From: JBBITI01 sp963735055
GTDB lineage: Bacteria; Chloroflexota; Dehalococcoidia; Dehalococcoidales; UBA2162
Direction: 5' to 3'
NCBI GenBank assembly: GCA_963735055.1
Contig: CAVTJN010000006.1
Span: 201,655 to 265,654, forward strand
Length of the DNA stretch: 64,000 bases
Shown here: piece after piece, positions 17,259 through 25,783 of the stretch
How the letters are laid out: every line of letters begins with the position of its first letter
Position numbering within the stretch: the first letter of the stretch is position 1
The notes under the pieces: model-generated
What the model saw: only the letters and a program-made list of their open reading frames with translations
What the model was told of the DNA's origin: nothing
Databases searched by the model: none
Position numbers and translations under genes: made by a program

Positions 17259-18242
17259 CTACTTGAGGCTGTACAGATAAGCCGAAATGTCCGCTATCTG
17301 CTGCTCCGATAAGTCCCGCTTGAAGGCCGGCATGCTCGAGCCCGAGATGACGGACTTGGGGTCGGTGGTGAAAGCCTGGATGAAGCTCAACGAGCGGCGG
17401 CCGCCTTCGTGAGAGAGGTCGGGGCCCAAATTGTTCCCCCTGCCGTTAACCACGTGGCAGGCGCCGCAATGCTGGTCAAAGAGGCCGGGCGCCTCGGCAC
17501 TGTAGGCGACGGGAGCGCCAAGGGTCAGCAGATACGCCCCCAGCCCATCCACCTCTTCACCTGTAAATAGCAGTTTGGGATGCAGCGTCTGCGGTATCAT
17601 CGAGTTCGGGTTGACCAGGTAGGCGACCAGGTCGTCGCGTTTCCAGGTGCTGCCGGTCTGCGAAAGATCGGGGCCGACCGCGCCACCGGTCCCGTCGATG
17701 CTGTGGCAGTAGGCACAATTGAATTGCCGGTACACCAGCCGCCCGGTCTGGACCTGGTGACTCTCTTCGCCCGCGGGGACCGACGGAGCGGACATCGCCC
17801 CGGCCACGCCCAGCACGGCCAGGAAAGCCACCGCCGCCACGCCGATCCCGGTCATCTTCTTGCGGCGCTGGAACCGGCGTTCGGGGTCCCGGTCCAGAAA
17901 GGGGACGAGAATGAAAAGCAGCAGGGCGAGGACCGGAATAATGGCCGCGGCCACCGGCTCGAGATAGCCGGGAAAGAGCTTGAGGAACTGGAAGAAGAAG
18001 AGAAAGTACCACTCGGGACGGGGATTGTAGGTGGTGCTGGCGGGGTCGGCGGGGGGCTCGGTGTGGGCGGGTAAGATCGTGGCCAGAACGAAGATGCCGG
18101 CGACGATGATCAGCGCCACCACGGCATCGCGGGCGATGGTGTCCGGGAAGAAGCTCTCGCCACCCTTCTTGGTGGCGTCGTACCGGTCGCGGTATGACTG
18201 CTTGCGGGTCATCTCCGGCGGCCGGGCACCGCTGCCCTTCAC
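17259..18242 (-). CDS. Cytochrome b C-terminal half fused to diheme cytochrome c
   Basis: About 327 residues. The N-terminal part has FFPDTIARDAVVALIIVAG, a helix, then NPRPEWYFLFFFQFLKLFPG, the PEWY motif of the quinol-oxidation site found in subunit IV of b6f-type complexes, then another helix pair. The C-terminal part carries two c-type heme sites, NCAYCHSIDGTG and HCGACHVVNGRG, each with a later Met as likely sixth ligand. The protein therefore joins the Qo-site half of cytochrome b to the electron exit. GTG at 18242 was chosen because GGGGAG precedes it and it overlaps the cytochrome b stop (GTGA). Confidence 0.9.
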   Translation of the reverse strand: MKGSGARPPEMTRKQSYRDRYDATKKGGESFFPDTIARDAVVALIIVAGIFVLATILPAHTEPPADPASTTYNPRPEWYFLFFFQFLKLFPGYLEPVAAAIIPVLALLLFILVPFLDRDPERRFQRRKKMTGIGVAAVAFLAVLGVAGAMSAPSVPAGEESHQVQTGRLVYRQFNCAYCHSIDGTGGAVGPDLSQTGSTWKRDDLVAYLVNPNSMIPQTLHPKLLFTGEEVDGLGAYLLTLGAPVAYSAEAPGLFDQHCGACHVVNGRGNNLGPDLSHEGGRRSLSFIQAFTTDPKSVISGSSMPAFKRDLSEQQIADISAYLYSLK

Positions 18243-18910
18243 CGTTTTGCTCCCCACACCCGGGGCGGGGCGGAGATTCCCGCCTTTACCACCAGGTAGA
18301 TGTGAATCGCCGTCAGCACGATGATGAGGGAGGGGAGGATGGCCACGTGCAGGGTGAAGAAGCGGGTCAGCGTCGTCGCCCCGATAGTCGTCCCGCCGAT
18401 CAACACCTTTTGAATGAAAGGCCCGACCAGCGGCATCTGGCCGGCGATGCCCGTCCCCACATTAGTCGCCCAGAATGCCTTCTGGTCCCAGGGCAGCAGG
18501 TAACCGGTGAAGCCGGCCACCATCACAAAGATGAACAGCAGTGCGCCGATGACCCAGGTCAGCTCTCGGGGGTACTTGTAGGCAGCCATGAAGAAAGTGC
18601 GCATGGCGTGAAGACCGACCAGTACCACCATGGTGCTGGCCGACCAGAAATGGATACTGCGGATCAGGCTGCCGAAGGGGACGCTCTGCATGATGTACTG
18701 AATACTGTCGTAGGCGTGGTCGGGTGAGGGCGTGTAGTTCATCATCAGAAACACGCCGGTGAGGACCAGCAATATGAAGGTCACCAGGGTGGCGCTGCCC
18801 AGGGTGTACCACCAGCCCACCCCCCGCGGCACAAGCCGGTAGAGGAAGTGGTCAACCGACCCCTTCATCTCCAGTCTTTCTTCCAGCCACCCTTCGCTCT
18901 TGCCGGCCAT
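18239..18910 (-). CDS. Cytochrome b N-terminal half (b6-like)
   Basis: About 223 residues, the length of cytochrome b6, with four transmembrane helices. Heme ligands are visible as His pairs: in VVLVGLHAMRTFF with an upstream partner, and in FFTLHVAILP with HIYLVV. The loop GYLLPWDQKAFWATNVGT is the conserved quinone-site motif. The ATG at 18910 has AGAGGA upstream and lies 4 bases after the Rieske stop. It forms a quinol-oxidising complex with the Rieske protein before it and the fused subunit after it. Confidence 0.93.
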   Translation of the reverse strand: MAGKSEGWLEERLEMKGSVDHFLYRLVPRGVGWWYTLGSATLVTFILLVLTGVFLMMNYTPSPDHAYDSIQYIMQSVPFGSLIRSIHFWSASTMVVLVGLHAMRTFFMAAYKYPRELTWVIGALLFIFVMVAGFTGYLLPWDQKAFWATNVGTGIAGQMPLVGPFIQKVLIGGTTIGATTLTRFFTLHVAILPSLIIVLTAIHIYLVVKAGISAPPRVWGAKR

Positions 18911-18914
18911 GCCG

Positions 18915-19415
18915 TTATCCTCTGGCCTCAGGTAAGCCACCGATGAGAATGTTCCCGTCCCTTATTTCTACCGCCAGGCGGTCCAGCGCCCGCGGCGGCG
19001 GACCACCCACCACATTCCCATTAATGTCGAACCGGCCGCCGTGACAGGGACAGAAGAACTCCTCCTTCTGCTCGTCCCAATAAAAGGGGCAGTTCAGGTG
19101 CGTGCATTTCGGATCGTAGACCGTAAACTCCTTTCCGTCGGCGGTCACTACCCAGGCCCCCTTACTGAGCGTGGTCACATACCAGCCGTCGCGGATGCGC
19201 TGCTCATAGGTGATGAACGTGGGCTTCCCGATGGGGATGTCTTCAGTCCGCCCGATCGGAGTAAGCAGCGGCGCATTCTTCTTGAATGCCGGGGCCAGGA
19301 AGTAGCTCACCAGCGGCACTGCCAGGGTGGCGGCGATGAGGCCTCCGACGCCGCCAACCACGTAGCTGAGAAAAGTACGGCGGGTCACCTGACTTTTGCC
19401 CTGATTCTGAGCCAT
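18915..19415 (-). CDS. Rieske 2Fe-2S protein of the cytochrome b complex
   Basis: About 166 residues with a twin-arginine signal-anchor (QVTRRTFLSYVVGG) followed by one membrane helix. The Rieske domain has CTHLNC (C104, H106, C109) and CPCHGGRFD (C122, C124, H125), giving the two Cys and two His cluster ligands plus the disulfide pair. It takes the first electron from quinol at the outer face. An earlier ATG four codons upstream is possible, but ATG at 19415 follows GAGGAGG. First gene of the three-gene complex operon. Confidence 0.93.
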   Translation of the reverse strand: MAQNQGKSQVTRRTFLSYVVGGVGGLIAATLAVPLVSYFLAPAFKKNAPLLTPIGRTEDIPIGKPTFITYEQRIRDGWYVTTLSKGAWVVTADGKEFTVYDPKCTHLNCPFYWDEQKEEFFCPCHGGRFDINGNVVGGPPPRALDRLAVEIRDGNILIGGLPEARG

Positions 19416-19552
19416 CGTCCTCCTCATCCCCGGCCGGCAGTTGCCGCCTTTCCCGGAGACTCACAAATGGCCTGTATTACCGGATATTATAGCCCGTTGT
19501 TCGTCTTGAGGAAAGGGCATTTTACCGCAAAATACCCGGCGGTCCCGGCGCG

Positions 19553-20374
19553 TCAATTCCGGGGCGCCAGCCTTATCTCAAACAGGCTCGGCCACAGCTT
19601 ACCGGTCACAAACAGCCGGTCGTTCCGGGCGTCGTAGGCAATGCCGTTGAGCACATCAACCTTGCTCGTCTGCTCACTACCCAGAATTCCCGCCAGGTTG
19701 GCCCAGCCGGTCACCAGGCCGGAATCCGGGTCGATTTTCACGATGTAGTCGGTCGGCCACACGTTGGCATAAATCTCACCCCGAATGTACTCCAGTTCGT
19801 TGAGTTTCATCACGCCGACCAGTTCCGGCCCGCCCCGGACCTCGATCCGGCGGTTTACCTCGAGACTATCCGGGTCCAGGTAATATAGTGTCCGCGTGCC
19901 GTCGCTCATGATGAGTCTCTGCCCATCGTGCGTCAGGCCCCATCCTTCAGTGCCATAGGTGAATCTCCGTTGCGGCCGGAGGGTCGCCTTGTCGTAGACA
20001 AAGCCCACCTGGGACTGCCAGGTCACCTGGAATATCCGGTCGCCGAACGTGGTGACGCCCTCGCCAAAGAAAGGAGGCGGGACTTGCTCGATCTGGAGTA
20101 CCTTGCCGCTTGTCAGGTCCACCCGCCGTAGCGACGACTTGCCGACCAGGCCGGTTCCCTCATACAGACTGCCGCCGTCAAAGACCAGACCCTGGGTAAA
20201 TGCCGCGGCGTCATGCGGATAACGGGCCAGCACGACATAGGAGTACTCCGTGGCCGGTACCGGACTGGTCGCGGGCGGACTTGTCGACGTGGCGGCCGGC
20301 GGCTCTTTTTCGGCGCAGGAACACAGTAAGACCGTCGCCGCCGTCAGTAGAATGGCAATAAAGGCCCTGGGCAT
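19553..20374 (-). CDS. Glutaminyl-peptide cyclotransferase, lipoprotein form
   Basis: About 273 residues from the ATG at 20374 (AGGAG upstream). A lipoprotein signal ends in LLCSC. The rest is a five-bladed beta-propeller glutaminyl cyclase of the plant and bacterial type: YPHDAAAFTQGLVFDGGSLY, EGTGLVGKSSLRRVDL, TYGTEGWGLTHDGQRLIMSDGT, ELEYIRGEIYANVWPTDYI and LNGIAYDARNDRLFVTGK. The enzyme turns N-terminal Gln of exported peptides into pyroglutamate. Here it would act on the outer side of the membrane. It sits alone between the bc complex and a flavin reductase gene on the same strand. Confidence 0.9.
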   Translation of the reverse strand: MPRAFIAILLTAATVLLCSCAEKEPPAATSTSPPATSPVPATEYSYVVLARYPHDAAAFTQGLVFDGGSLYEGTGLVGKSSLRRVDLTSGKVLQIEQVPPPFFGEGVTTFGDRIFQVTWQSQVGFVYDKATLRPQRRFTYGTEGWGLTHDGQRLIMSDGTRTLYYLDPDSLEVNRRIEVRGGPELVGVMKLNELEYIRGEIYANVWPTDYIVKIDPDSGLVTGWANLAGILGSEQTSKVDVLNGIAYDARNDRLFVTGKLWPSLFEIRLAPRN

Positions 20375-20512
20375 ACGTCCAAGCTCCTGGATAGAGCGGG
20401 TGCCTGGTGGCCGGAAGAAGTCCCGCACGGTCAATATAGACCGTGCCTTCGCCGGTGTCAAAGTCCGTGGTATTGACAGACGGGCGCCTGCGGTTACCCG
20501 GGCCGGTGCTGC

Positions 20513-21088
20513 CTAGACTCTTGGCTTGAACTCCCGCCCCACGTGGAAAGCCCTGGCCACGAACTCACCGAAGGTGGCATACTCGGACGTTTCCAGATTG
20601 AAGATCATCGGCTTCATTCGGGCGACGTCGGGTTTGCCGTTAGCGACACAGTCTTCGGAAATAAACGTACCCTTGACCTCGCCGATAACGAAGGCGTGGG
20701 TTCCCAGATTCAGAACGTGGACCACCTTACACTCCAGGTTCATGGGGCACTGCTCGATCATCGGCGCCGTTTGCAGTTCACCGTAGAACACCGTGAAGCC
20801 GCAGGCCTTCACCTTATCCACCTTCGCCCCGGAAACGATGCCGCAGTAGTCGGTCTCCGCCACCAGGTCAACCGATGGCGTATTCACCGAGAAGGTCATA
20901 TTCTGGAGGATGCCTTTAAGAGTGTACTGATGATGCCGTATCGGTACTGCGATCATGGGGGGTCCGGCATCAGCCACCCCCCCGCCCCCCACCGCCATGA
21001 AGTTGGCTTTCCCGTCGACATTCGACCCCACCAGCAGGGCGGGCCGGGGGTACATCCACCTTTCGGGCGGCATCTTCATCTTGGCCAT
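20513..21088 (-). CDS. Flavin reductase-like (FMN-binding split-barrel) protein
   Basis: About 191 residues from the ATG at 21088, which follows GGGAGAGAG. The sequence has the flavoredoxin/DIM6-NTAB pattern: PPERWMYPRPALLVGS, KANFMAVGGGGVADAGPPMI, HHQYTLKGILQNMTFSVNTP and EKVKACGF-type text before LECKVVHVLNLGTHAFVIGEV. Members bind FMN and reduce flavins or act as small flavoproteins in anaerobes. Two or three Cys near the active region (DYCGI, EQCPMN) are notable but not diagnostic. No operon partner is evident. Confidence 0.82.
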   Translation of the reverse strand: MAKMKMPPERWMYPRPALLVGSNVDGKANFMAVGGGGVADAGPPMIAVPIRHHQYTLKGILQNMTFSVNTPSVDLVAETDYCGIVSGAKVDKVKACGFTVFYGELQTAPMIEQCPMNLECKVVHVLNLGTHAFVIGEVKGTFISEDCVANGKPDVARMKPMIFNLETSEYATFGEFVARAFHVGREFKPRV

Positions 21089-21332
21089 GGTCTCTCTCCC
21101 TTCTGCCTTCATTTCTCCGCGGGACATGCCAATACTGGCGCTTGATTGCGGGGTTCTACGTAACATCGGGCTCTACCCTCGGACAAGAACCGGGCACGGA
21201 TATACGTCTGATTCCATCGGATTTTCCGCATGGAAACGGCAAGATCGGCGAAGCCCGTCTCGACGGCGTGAGGGGACTCCATCCCCGAGATCTACAGACT
21301 GGTAGTGAGCATGGGGTATCCACTGCCGCATT

Positions 21333-22436
21333 CTAGGCCTCGGTTACAGGAGCCGATTGGGAGCTTTTCCTACTAACGCTCCGCGTGTACCGATAGACTT
21401 GAATCATTGTCGTCGCCAGTGGTACCGCCAATAGTACGCCCCAAAAACCAAGGAGATAACCTCCCACAACAATGAGCATAATAGTTAATATCGGATGTAT
21501 CCTGAAATAATGTGCCTGCACTCTCGGCACAAAAACGGTATTCTCGATCAGCTGAACACTCAAGAATAGAACAGCCACCCAGATGGCTTTGTCCGGAGCG
21601 AGCGCCAGAGTAACGATCACCGCAATGATGCCGCCAATCCATGGTCCAATCAGTACAATCATCTCTGTAAAACCGCCGATGACTGCCAACACTGGCGCCA
21701 TGGGTGCACGAAGGATAAGCAACCCGATCAAGTCGAGGGAGCCTACAATCACTCCCAAAGTCATCGAAGTGCGTACATACGCATTCAGGGTCTCACCCAG
21801 AATCGTAATAATACGCCTCACATGTTCCTTCACCGATGGCGGCAGGGCAGAGTAAAAACTATCAGTCAATTTTTCGTGATCTTTCAACATGTAGAAAAGG
21901 ACATAAGGCACAGCGACGAGGCCCACTAAAGAGGAAAAATTAGAATTCAGGTTGGAAGCTATTCCAAGCGTAGTCTCTTGCAGATTTCCAACTGCATGTT
22001 CCAGAAAAGATCGAACAGTGACATGTAGATTTGCAACCGTCTCCGGAGGTAACGAAGATGAAAAGGGTTGTATTAATCTCTCAATTTGTATTGTCGCATC
22101 TTCGTAGAATTGAGGCAGGTCCGATAACAAGCGAAAGATGTAGGGTAAAAGTGAATTGACCACATAAAATGCGGTCAGACTGCCGGCTGCACCTATGACA
22201 ATGTAAATGGCAATTATGGCTGCTGAGCGTCTGGCACGGGGAGGGCCATCACCTTTCGGGAAACGCCTCTCCAACCGTGAAACAACCGGCAGGATTATAT
22301 ATGCGAGAACCGCGCTCAAGAAGAAGGGCAACAACACCCACCTGAGCAGGTAAATTACATAAAGTACTACACCCGCTCCGGCGATGATCGCCAGCAACCG
22401 CCATCTCTTGGCGAGCAGATTCGCCCTTGTTTCCAC
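21333..22436 (-). CDS. AI-2E family (TqsA/PerM-like) membrane protein
   Basis: A 367-residue protein of normal family length with about eight membrane helices. It has an N-terminal pair of helices, the central soluble region (ATIQIERLIQPF, ETVANLHVTVRSFLEHAVG), and a C-terminal block with LIGPWIGGIIAVIVTLALAP and the family motif FVPRVQAHYFRIHPI. Members export autoinducer-2 or other small molecules, or act as Na+/H+ antiporters; the substrate cannot be told. The start is GTG behind GAGG. Base composition is visibly more AT-rich here than in genes to the left. Confidence 0.88.
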   Translation of the reverse strand: METRANLLAKRWRLLAIIAGAGVVLYVIYLLRWVLLPFFLSAVLAYIILPVVSRLERRFPKGDGPPRARRSAAIIAIYIVIGAAGSLTAFYVVNSLLPYIFRLLSDLPQFYEDATIQIERLIQPFSSSLPPETVANLHVTVRSFLEHAVGNLQETTLGIASNLNSNFSSLVGLVAVPYVLFYMLKDHEKLTDSFYSALPPSVKEHVRRIITILGETLNAYVRTSMTLGVIVGSLDLIGLLILRAPMAPVLAVIGGFTEMIVLIGPWIGGIIAVIVTLALAPDKAIWVAVLFLSVQLIENTVFVPRVQAHYFRIHPILTIMLIVVGGYLLGFWGVLLAVPLATTMIQVYRYTRSVSRKSSQSAPVTEA

Positions 22437-22639
22437 CTGGCCTCAACAATATCGATGATTTGCGCGAGGGGCTTTACTACGCACCTACTCTCATCGATAT
22501 CCCTCTTTGGCCCTGGGATGGCACTTGGCAACATCGATGGCAACTTCGGAACTTTGCCCGGCAATTGGCTACCTTTTTCCGTACCGTCGCACGAGACCAG
22601 GTCGGTCAGTTACGTCGCCAATTGCGGCAAATACCGATC

Positions 22640-22852
22640 TCAGCTTCTGAGTGCATTGACTGCCGCCTGGCCCTTCCGGCTTACCTCAGATCCCGCCTCC
22701 CTGACCGCGTCTACGACCCCAGTCGCCTTGTCCTTGATTAACTGTCGCGTCTCCTTCCCGGCCCTCGGTGCATACAGCAGTCCGACAACTCCACCAATGA
22801 CCGCTCCGAGGAGTAAACCTACGCCAAAGCCGCAAGCCCGATCCCTGTCCAT
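22640..22852 (-). CDS. YtxH-domain small membrane protein
   Basis: A 70-residue protein with GFGVGLLLGAVIGGVVGLLY as its single membrane helix, then APRAGKETRQLIKDKA and an amphipathic helical tail, the standard YtxH/gas-vesicle-like layout. The ATG at 22852 is preceded by AAGGGGAG. YtxH proteins are stress-linked envelope proteins of unknown mechanism. The neighbours are an AI-2E protein and Hsp20. The 200 bases between its stop and the next gene hold nothing I recognise. Confidence 0.8.
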   Translation of the reverse strand: MDRDRACGFGVGLLLGAVIGGVVGLLYAPRAGKETRQLIKDKATGVVDAVREAGSEVSRKGQAAVNALRS

Positions 22853-23031
22853 TGCTGTCTCCCCTTCTCTTGTTTTCCCGCATGGTCCGTGGCCATCACC
22901 TTCAAGGACGGTTGCCCCGCCCTTGTTCGAACTGCTTTGTTGGCTCGCCACTCTGAGTTGCGCGACTCATTCCCGGAAAAGCCGCCTTCAACTCTTGTTG
23001 GCGCCTCAACCGCGTGCTCGCGGCGCCTTCC

Positions 23032-23562
23032 TTACTTCTTACCCGCCGCGCTCTCTTTCTTCTTGGTCGTTCCCGCTTCCTTCTTTCTGTTAGCCACGGT
23101 GATCTTCTTTGGCTTGACCTCGGGAGCCTTCGGCAGAGTGATCTCAAGGACTCCCTTATCATAATTGGCTTCAATCTTGCTGGCGTCGACCGACGATGGT
23201 ATGGTTATGGATCGGGAGAAGCTGCCATACGAAGCCTCGCTATAGTAATATCCTTTCTTCTTGACTTCGGACTCTGCCTTCTTCTCACCTTCAATGGTCA
23301 AAGTGCCGCCGGCGACTGAGACATTTACATCCTCCTCTTCTACACCAGGCAACTCCACCTTAACCGAGAACTTATCCTCTTCTTCAAGTACATCTATGGC
23401 CGGCGCCCACACCATCTCTTCCGATGGAAAGAGTCTCCATATGCCGGGAAGGTACGGCCTGCCAAAAACATCATCAAAGCCCCGTCCCGTTTCTTCGATC
23501 TCCCTCGATGGTTGCCGGGCCACCAGACCCTTCTCTGATTTCCGTCTTTCTGTGGTCACCAC
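23032..23562 (-). CDS. Small heat-shock protein Hsp20
   Basis: A 176-residue protein. The alpha-crystallin domain runs from about residue 50 to 150: WAPAIDVLEEEDKFSVKVEL, PGVEEEDVNVSVAGGTLTIE, YYYSEASYGSFSRSITIP and YDKGVLEITLPKAPEVKPK, with the GVL motif. The last 20 residues are Lys-rich. Hsp20 holds unfolding proteins for refolding by other chaperones in the cytoplasm. It is probably stress-induced, but no CIRCE-type operator was seen upstream. Confidence 0.95.
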   Translation of the reverse strand: MVTTERRKSEKGLVARQPSREIEETGRGFDDVFGRPYLPGIWRLFPSEEMVWAPAIDVLEEEDKFSVKVELPGVEEEDVNVSVAGGTLTIEGEKKAESEVKKKGYYYSEASYGSFSRSITIPSSVDASKIEANYDKGVLEITLPKAPEVKPKKITVANRKKEAGTTKKKESAAGKK

Positions 23563-23725
23563 GGTACCCCCTTCGCGTTATTTTTTACTTTACGACGTTC
23601 CCTTTCCCGGGTTACCCGATCATTGGAAGCGGGGGCCCAACACGGGCAGGTGACGGTAAAGTGCCCGACCCTGTCAGGCCCGTTTGACGTTCATCTCATC
23701 CCGACACGAGTTTGGAAGAAAGAGA

Positions 23726-24007
23726 CTATGCCTTCGGTTGAAAGGTCTTGCAGTCGGCGTGTTTTTCGTCAGTGGCCACATCCACCTTCGCGGCCTGGCA
23801 CTCCAGTTTGTCGTTGAACTTGCAGCTTGAAGCCAGGCAAGCCCCTACCCCACCCGTCACTTCCGGAAATCCGCCCCGGCTGCTGGCATGAACGTAGGTA
23901 TTGCATTCGGCATGCGGGCCGACGGTTATTCCCAGCGTATGGCACGACGCCTCCTTATTGTAGGCACAGGTGGACATGCTGCATTTTGAGATTCCCGTCA
24001 TTTTCAT
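23726..24007 (-). CDS. Tandem DUF1540 Cys-rich protein
   Basis: A 93-residue protein with two copies of the DUF1540 pattern. First copy: SKCSMSTCAYNKEASCHTLG and a later ECNTY. Second copy: ACLASSCKFNDKLECQAAKV and DCKTF. Each has four Cys with the spacing expected for a small metal-binding domain. The ATG at 24007 has GGGAGG upstream and removes an unlikely 24-residue extension. Function is unknown; the family is common in Clostridia and Chloroflexota and often near stress genes, as here. Confidence 0.82.
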   Translation of the reverse strand: MKMTGISKCSMSTCAYNKEASCHTLGITVGPHAECNTYVHASSRGGFPEVTGGVGACLASSCKFNDKLECQAAKVDVATDEKHADCKTFQPKA

Positions 24008-24347
24008 GTTTGACCTCCCGATGTTTTTAGTCGACTGCCAACATCTTACAGCGGGAAGCATTACAAAGTCGTAAAGCAAGCTTCCTTATAGTTACAAAAT
24101 TATCAATTTCTTTGCGACCCAACGGTTCATGCCGCCTGCGTTGGCGCCGCGCCATGTTCGCAGCAATACTTCATACCTTCCCAGGTGCCCGCAGACGGGC
24201 CATGATTACCCCTGAACCCGGGTCTCCGGCACTGACCTTTCAGGTCCGGCAGGGCGGCCCCACCGGCAGGGACTCCCGGCCGGCGTTTTGTGTATAATCC
24301 CTATCGGTTCCAGATGTGTTTCAAAGCTCCCCAAGGAGGTGCAGGCA

Positions 24348-24650
24348 GTGACCAAGAAGGCCGCTCTCAGTGTCAACGGCAGTCCCATCGCGCTTGACTT
24401 TTTCGTCGAATCTTTCGTCCACCATACCGTCAGCGGAATGATCGAATCCCTCGAGAACACGGAGCCGATCCGGGAACTCACCCTGTCTATCGACGGAGAC
24501 AAGGTCGATGTTCAATTGAACGGCAAGGCCGTCGCCACCAACCGTTTCGCCAGCATGATCATCAAGAGCACCGTTTTCGGCATGATCTCCCCTTTGAAAG
24601 GAGTGAGCGGCCCAAAGCAGCTCAAGCTCGAGTTGACCGACTCCCACTAG
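24348..24650 (+). CDS. Uncharacterised 100-residue protein
   Basis: The start is a GTG with a strong AAGGAGG eight bases upstream. The sequence has no membrane helix or Cys cluster. It contains SVNGSPIALDFFVESFVHHT, a central ELTLSIDGDKVDVQLNGKAV, and MIIKSTVFGMISPLKGV near the end. The middle of the protein has alternating hydrophobic residues typical of beta strands. I do not recognise the family. The gene stands alone on the plus strand upstream of the epimerase gene by 76 bases, so the two may be co-transcribed. Confidence 0.7.
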   Translation: MTKKAALSVNGSPIALDFFVESFVHHTVSGMIESLENTEPIRELTLSIDGDKVDVQLNGKAVATNRFASMIIKSTVFGMISPLKGVSGPKQLKLELTDSH

Positions 24651-24726
24651 CCCCCCGGTTGCCTTGCCGCCCCGCATGCAATATCATTCCCGGGTAGAGG
24701 GCATTCGTGACGAAAGGAGGAACCGG

Positions 24727-25710
24727 ATGAACGTATTGGTGCTGGGCGGGGGTGGCCTTTTTGGCCGCAAGACGGTCATCCAGATGGCGCGTGACCCCGA
24801 CATATCGCTGGTGGTATCCATGGACGTTGTCCCGGCCAGGGACTGGGTGCTCAAGAGCATCGGCCCGCAGATGGACAAGGTGCGCTTCGTTCAGGGCGAC
24901 GTATCGCAGTTCGAGGACATCCTCCAGGCCATCAGGCGGTTCGCCATCGACCGCCTGGTGAACTGGGCCTTTATCCTTCCCGGCGAGACGCTCCAGAATA
25001 ACCCCCGGTTGGGCGTAAAAGTAAACGAACTGGGAATGTGCAATTCGTTCGAGGCCGCCCGTCTCATGGGGATCAACCGCGTAGTCTATGCGAGCTCGGA
25101 AGGAGTGTACGGTCCCCAGGATGAATACGGCAACCGCCCGGTCACCGAAGCCGACCCCATGCACCCCGGCAGCGCCTATGCCATTGCCAAGCAGCTCAGT
25201 GAGATACTGGCCGCCCAGTATGCCGGCCTGTACGGAATGAGCTTGACCGCGGTAAGGCCCTGCATCGGGTACGGCCACGGGGGGCTGACGCCATTAATGA
25301 TCAAACAATTCTGCGACCTAGTATCGTTACCGGCCGCCGGGAAGCCTTTCTCCGTTTCCGCCGATGGGACCACCACCGTCTCCCTGTCGGCGGCCGACGA
25401 CGTCGCGGCGCTTGCCCGGGTCCTCATCAAGGTCCCCTCATCCCCCCATCCGGCCTACAACGTCGGCGGAGCGCCCACCAGCATGCGGGATGTGGCCGCC
25501 GTGGTGCAGAAGCTCATCCCGGATGCGAAAATATCATTTGGCAAAGAGGCGCCGTCACCCGACCGCGGCAAGACGGGGATACCGTGGATCATAAGCAGCG
25601 ATCTCGCTAAGAAGGACCTCGGGTTTTCGCTGCTGCCCCTCGAGCAGGCGGTCCTCATCCACGCGAACGACGCCCGGATTGAGGCAGGGTTGCCGCTCTT
25701 GAAGGGATAG
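24727..25710 (+). CDS. NAD-dependent epimerase/dehydratase (extended SDR)
   Basis: A 327-residue extended short-chain dehydrogenase. The N-terminus has VLVLGGGGLFGRKTVIQMA, a GxxGxxG-type dinucleotide site. The catalytic triad is visible as YASSEGVYG (Ser region) and SAYAIAKQLSEIL (Tyr-x-x-x-Lys). The ATG at 24727 has AAAGGAGGAACC upstream. Members act on nucleotide sugars or other alcohols; the substrate cannot be assigned. It lies 73 bases upstream of an ATP-grasp gene, and the two probably work on one small molecule or conjugate. Confidence 0.85.
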   Translation: MNVLVLGGGGLFGRKTVIQMARDPDISLVVSMDVVPARDWVLKSIGPQMDKVRFVQGDVSQFEDILQAIRRFAIDRLVNWAFILPGETLQNNPRLGVKVNELGMCNSFEAARLMGINRVVYASSEGVYGPQDEYGNRPVTEADPMHPGSAYAIAKQLSEILAAQYAGLYGMSLTAVRPCIGYGHGGLTPLMIKQFCDLVSLPAAGKPFSVSADGTTTVSLSAADDVAALARVLIKVPSSPHPAYNVGGAPTSMRDVAAVVQKLIPDAKISFGKEAPSPDRGKTGIPWIISSDLAKKDLGFSLLPLEQAVLIHANDARIEAGLPLLKG

Positions 25711-25783
25711 CGCCTCAAGGTGATTTGCTGAAGCGTCCGGCCCCTCTTCGTACGGCCGGGGCCGGACGGGGAAGGGTGCGGGC

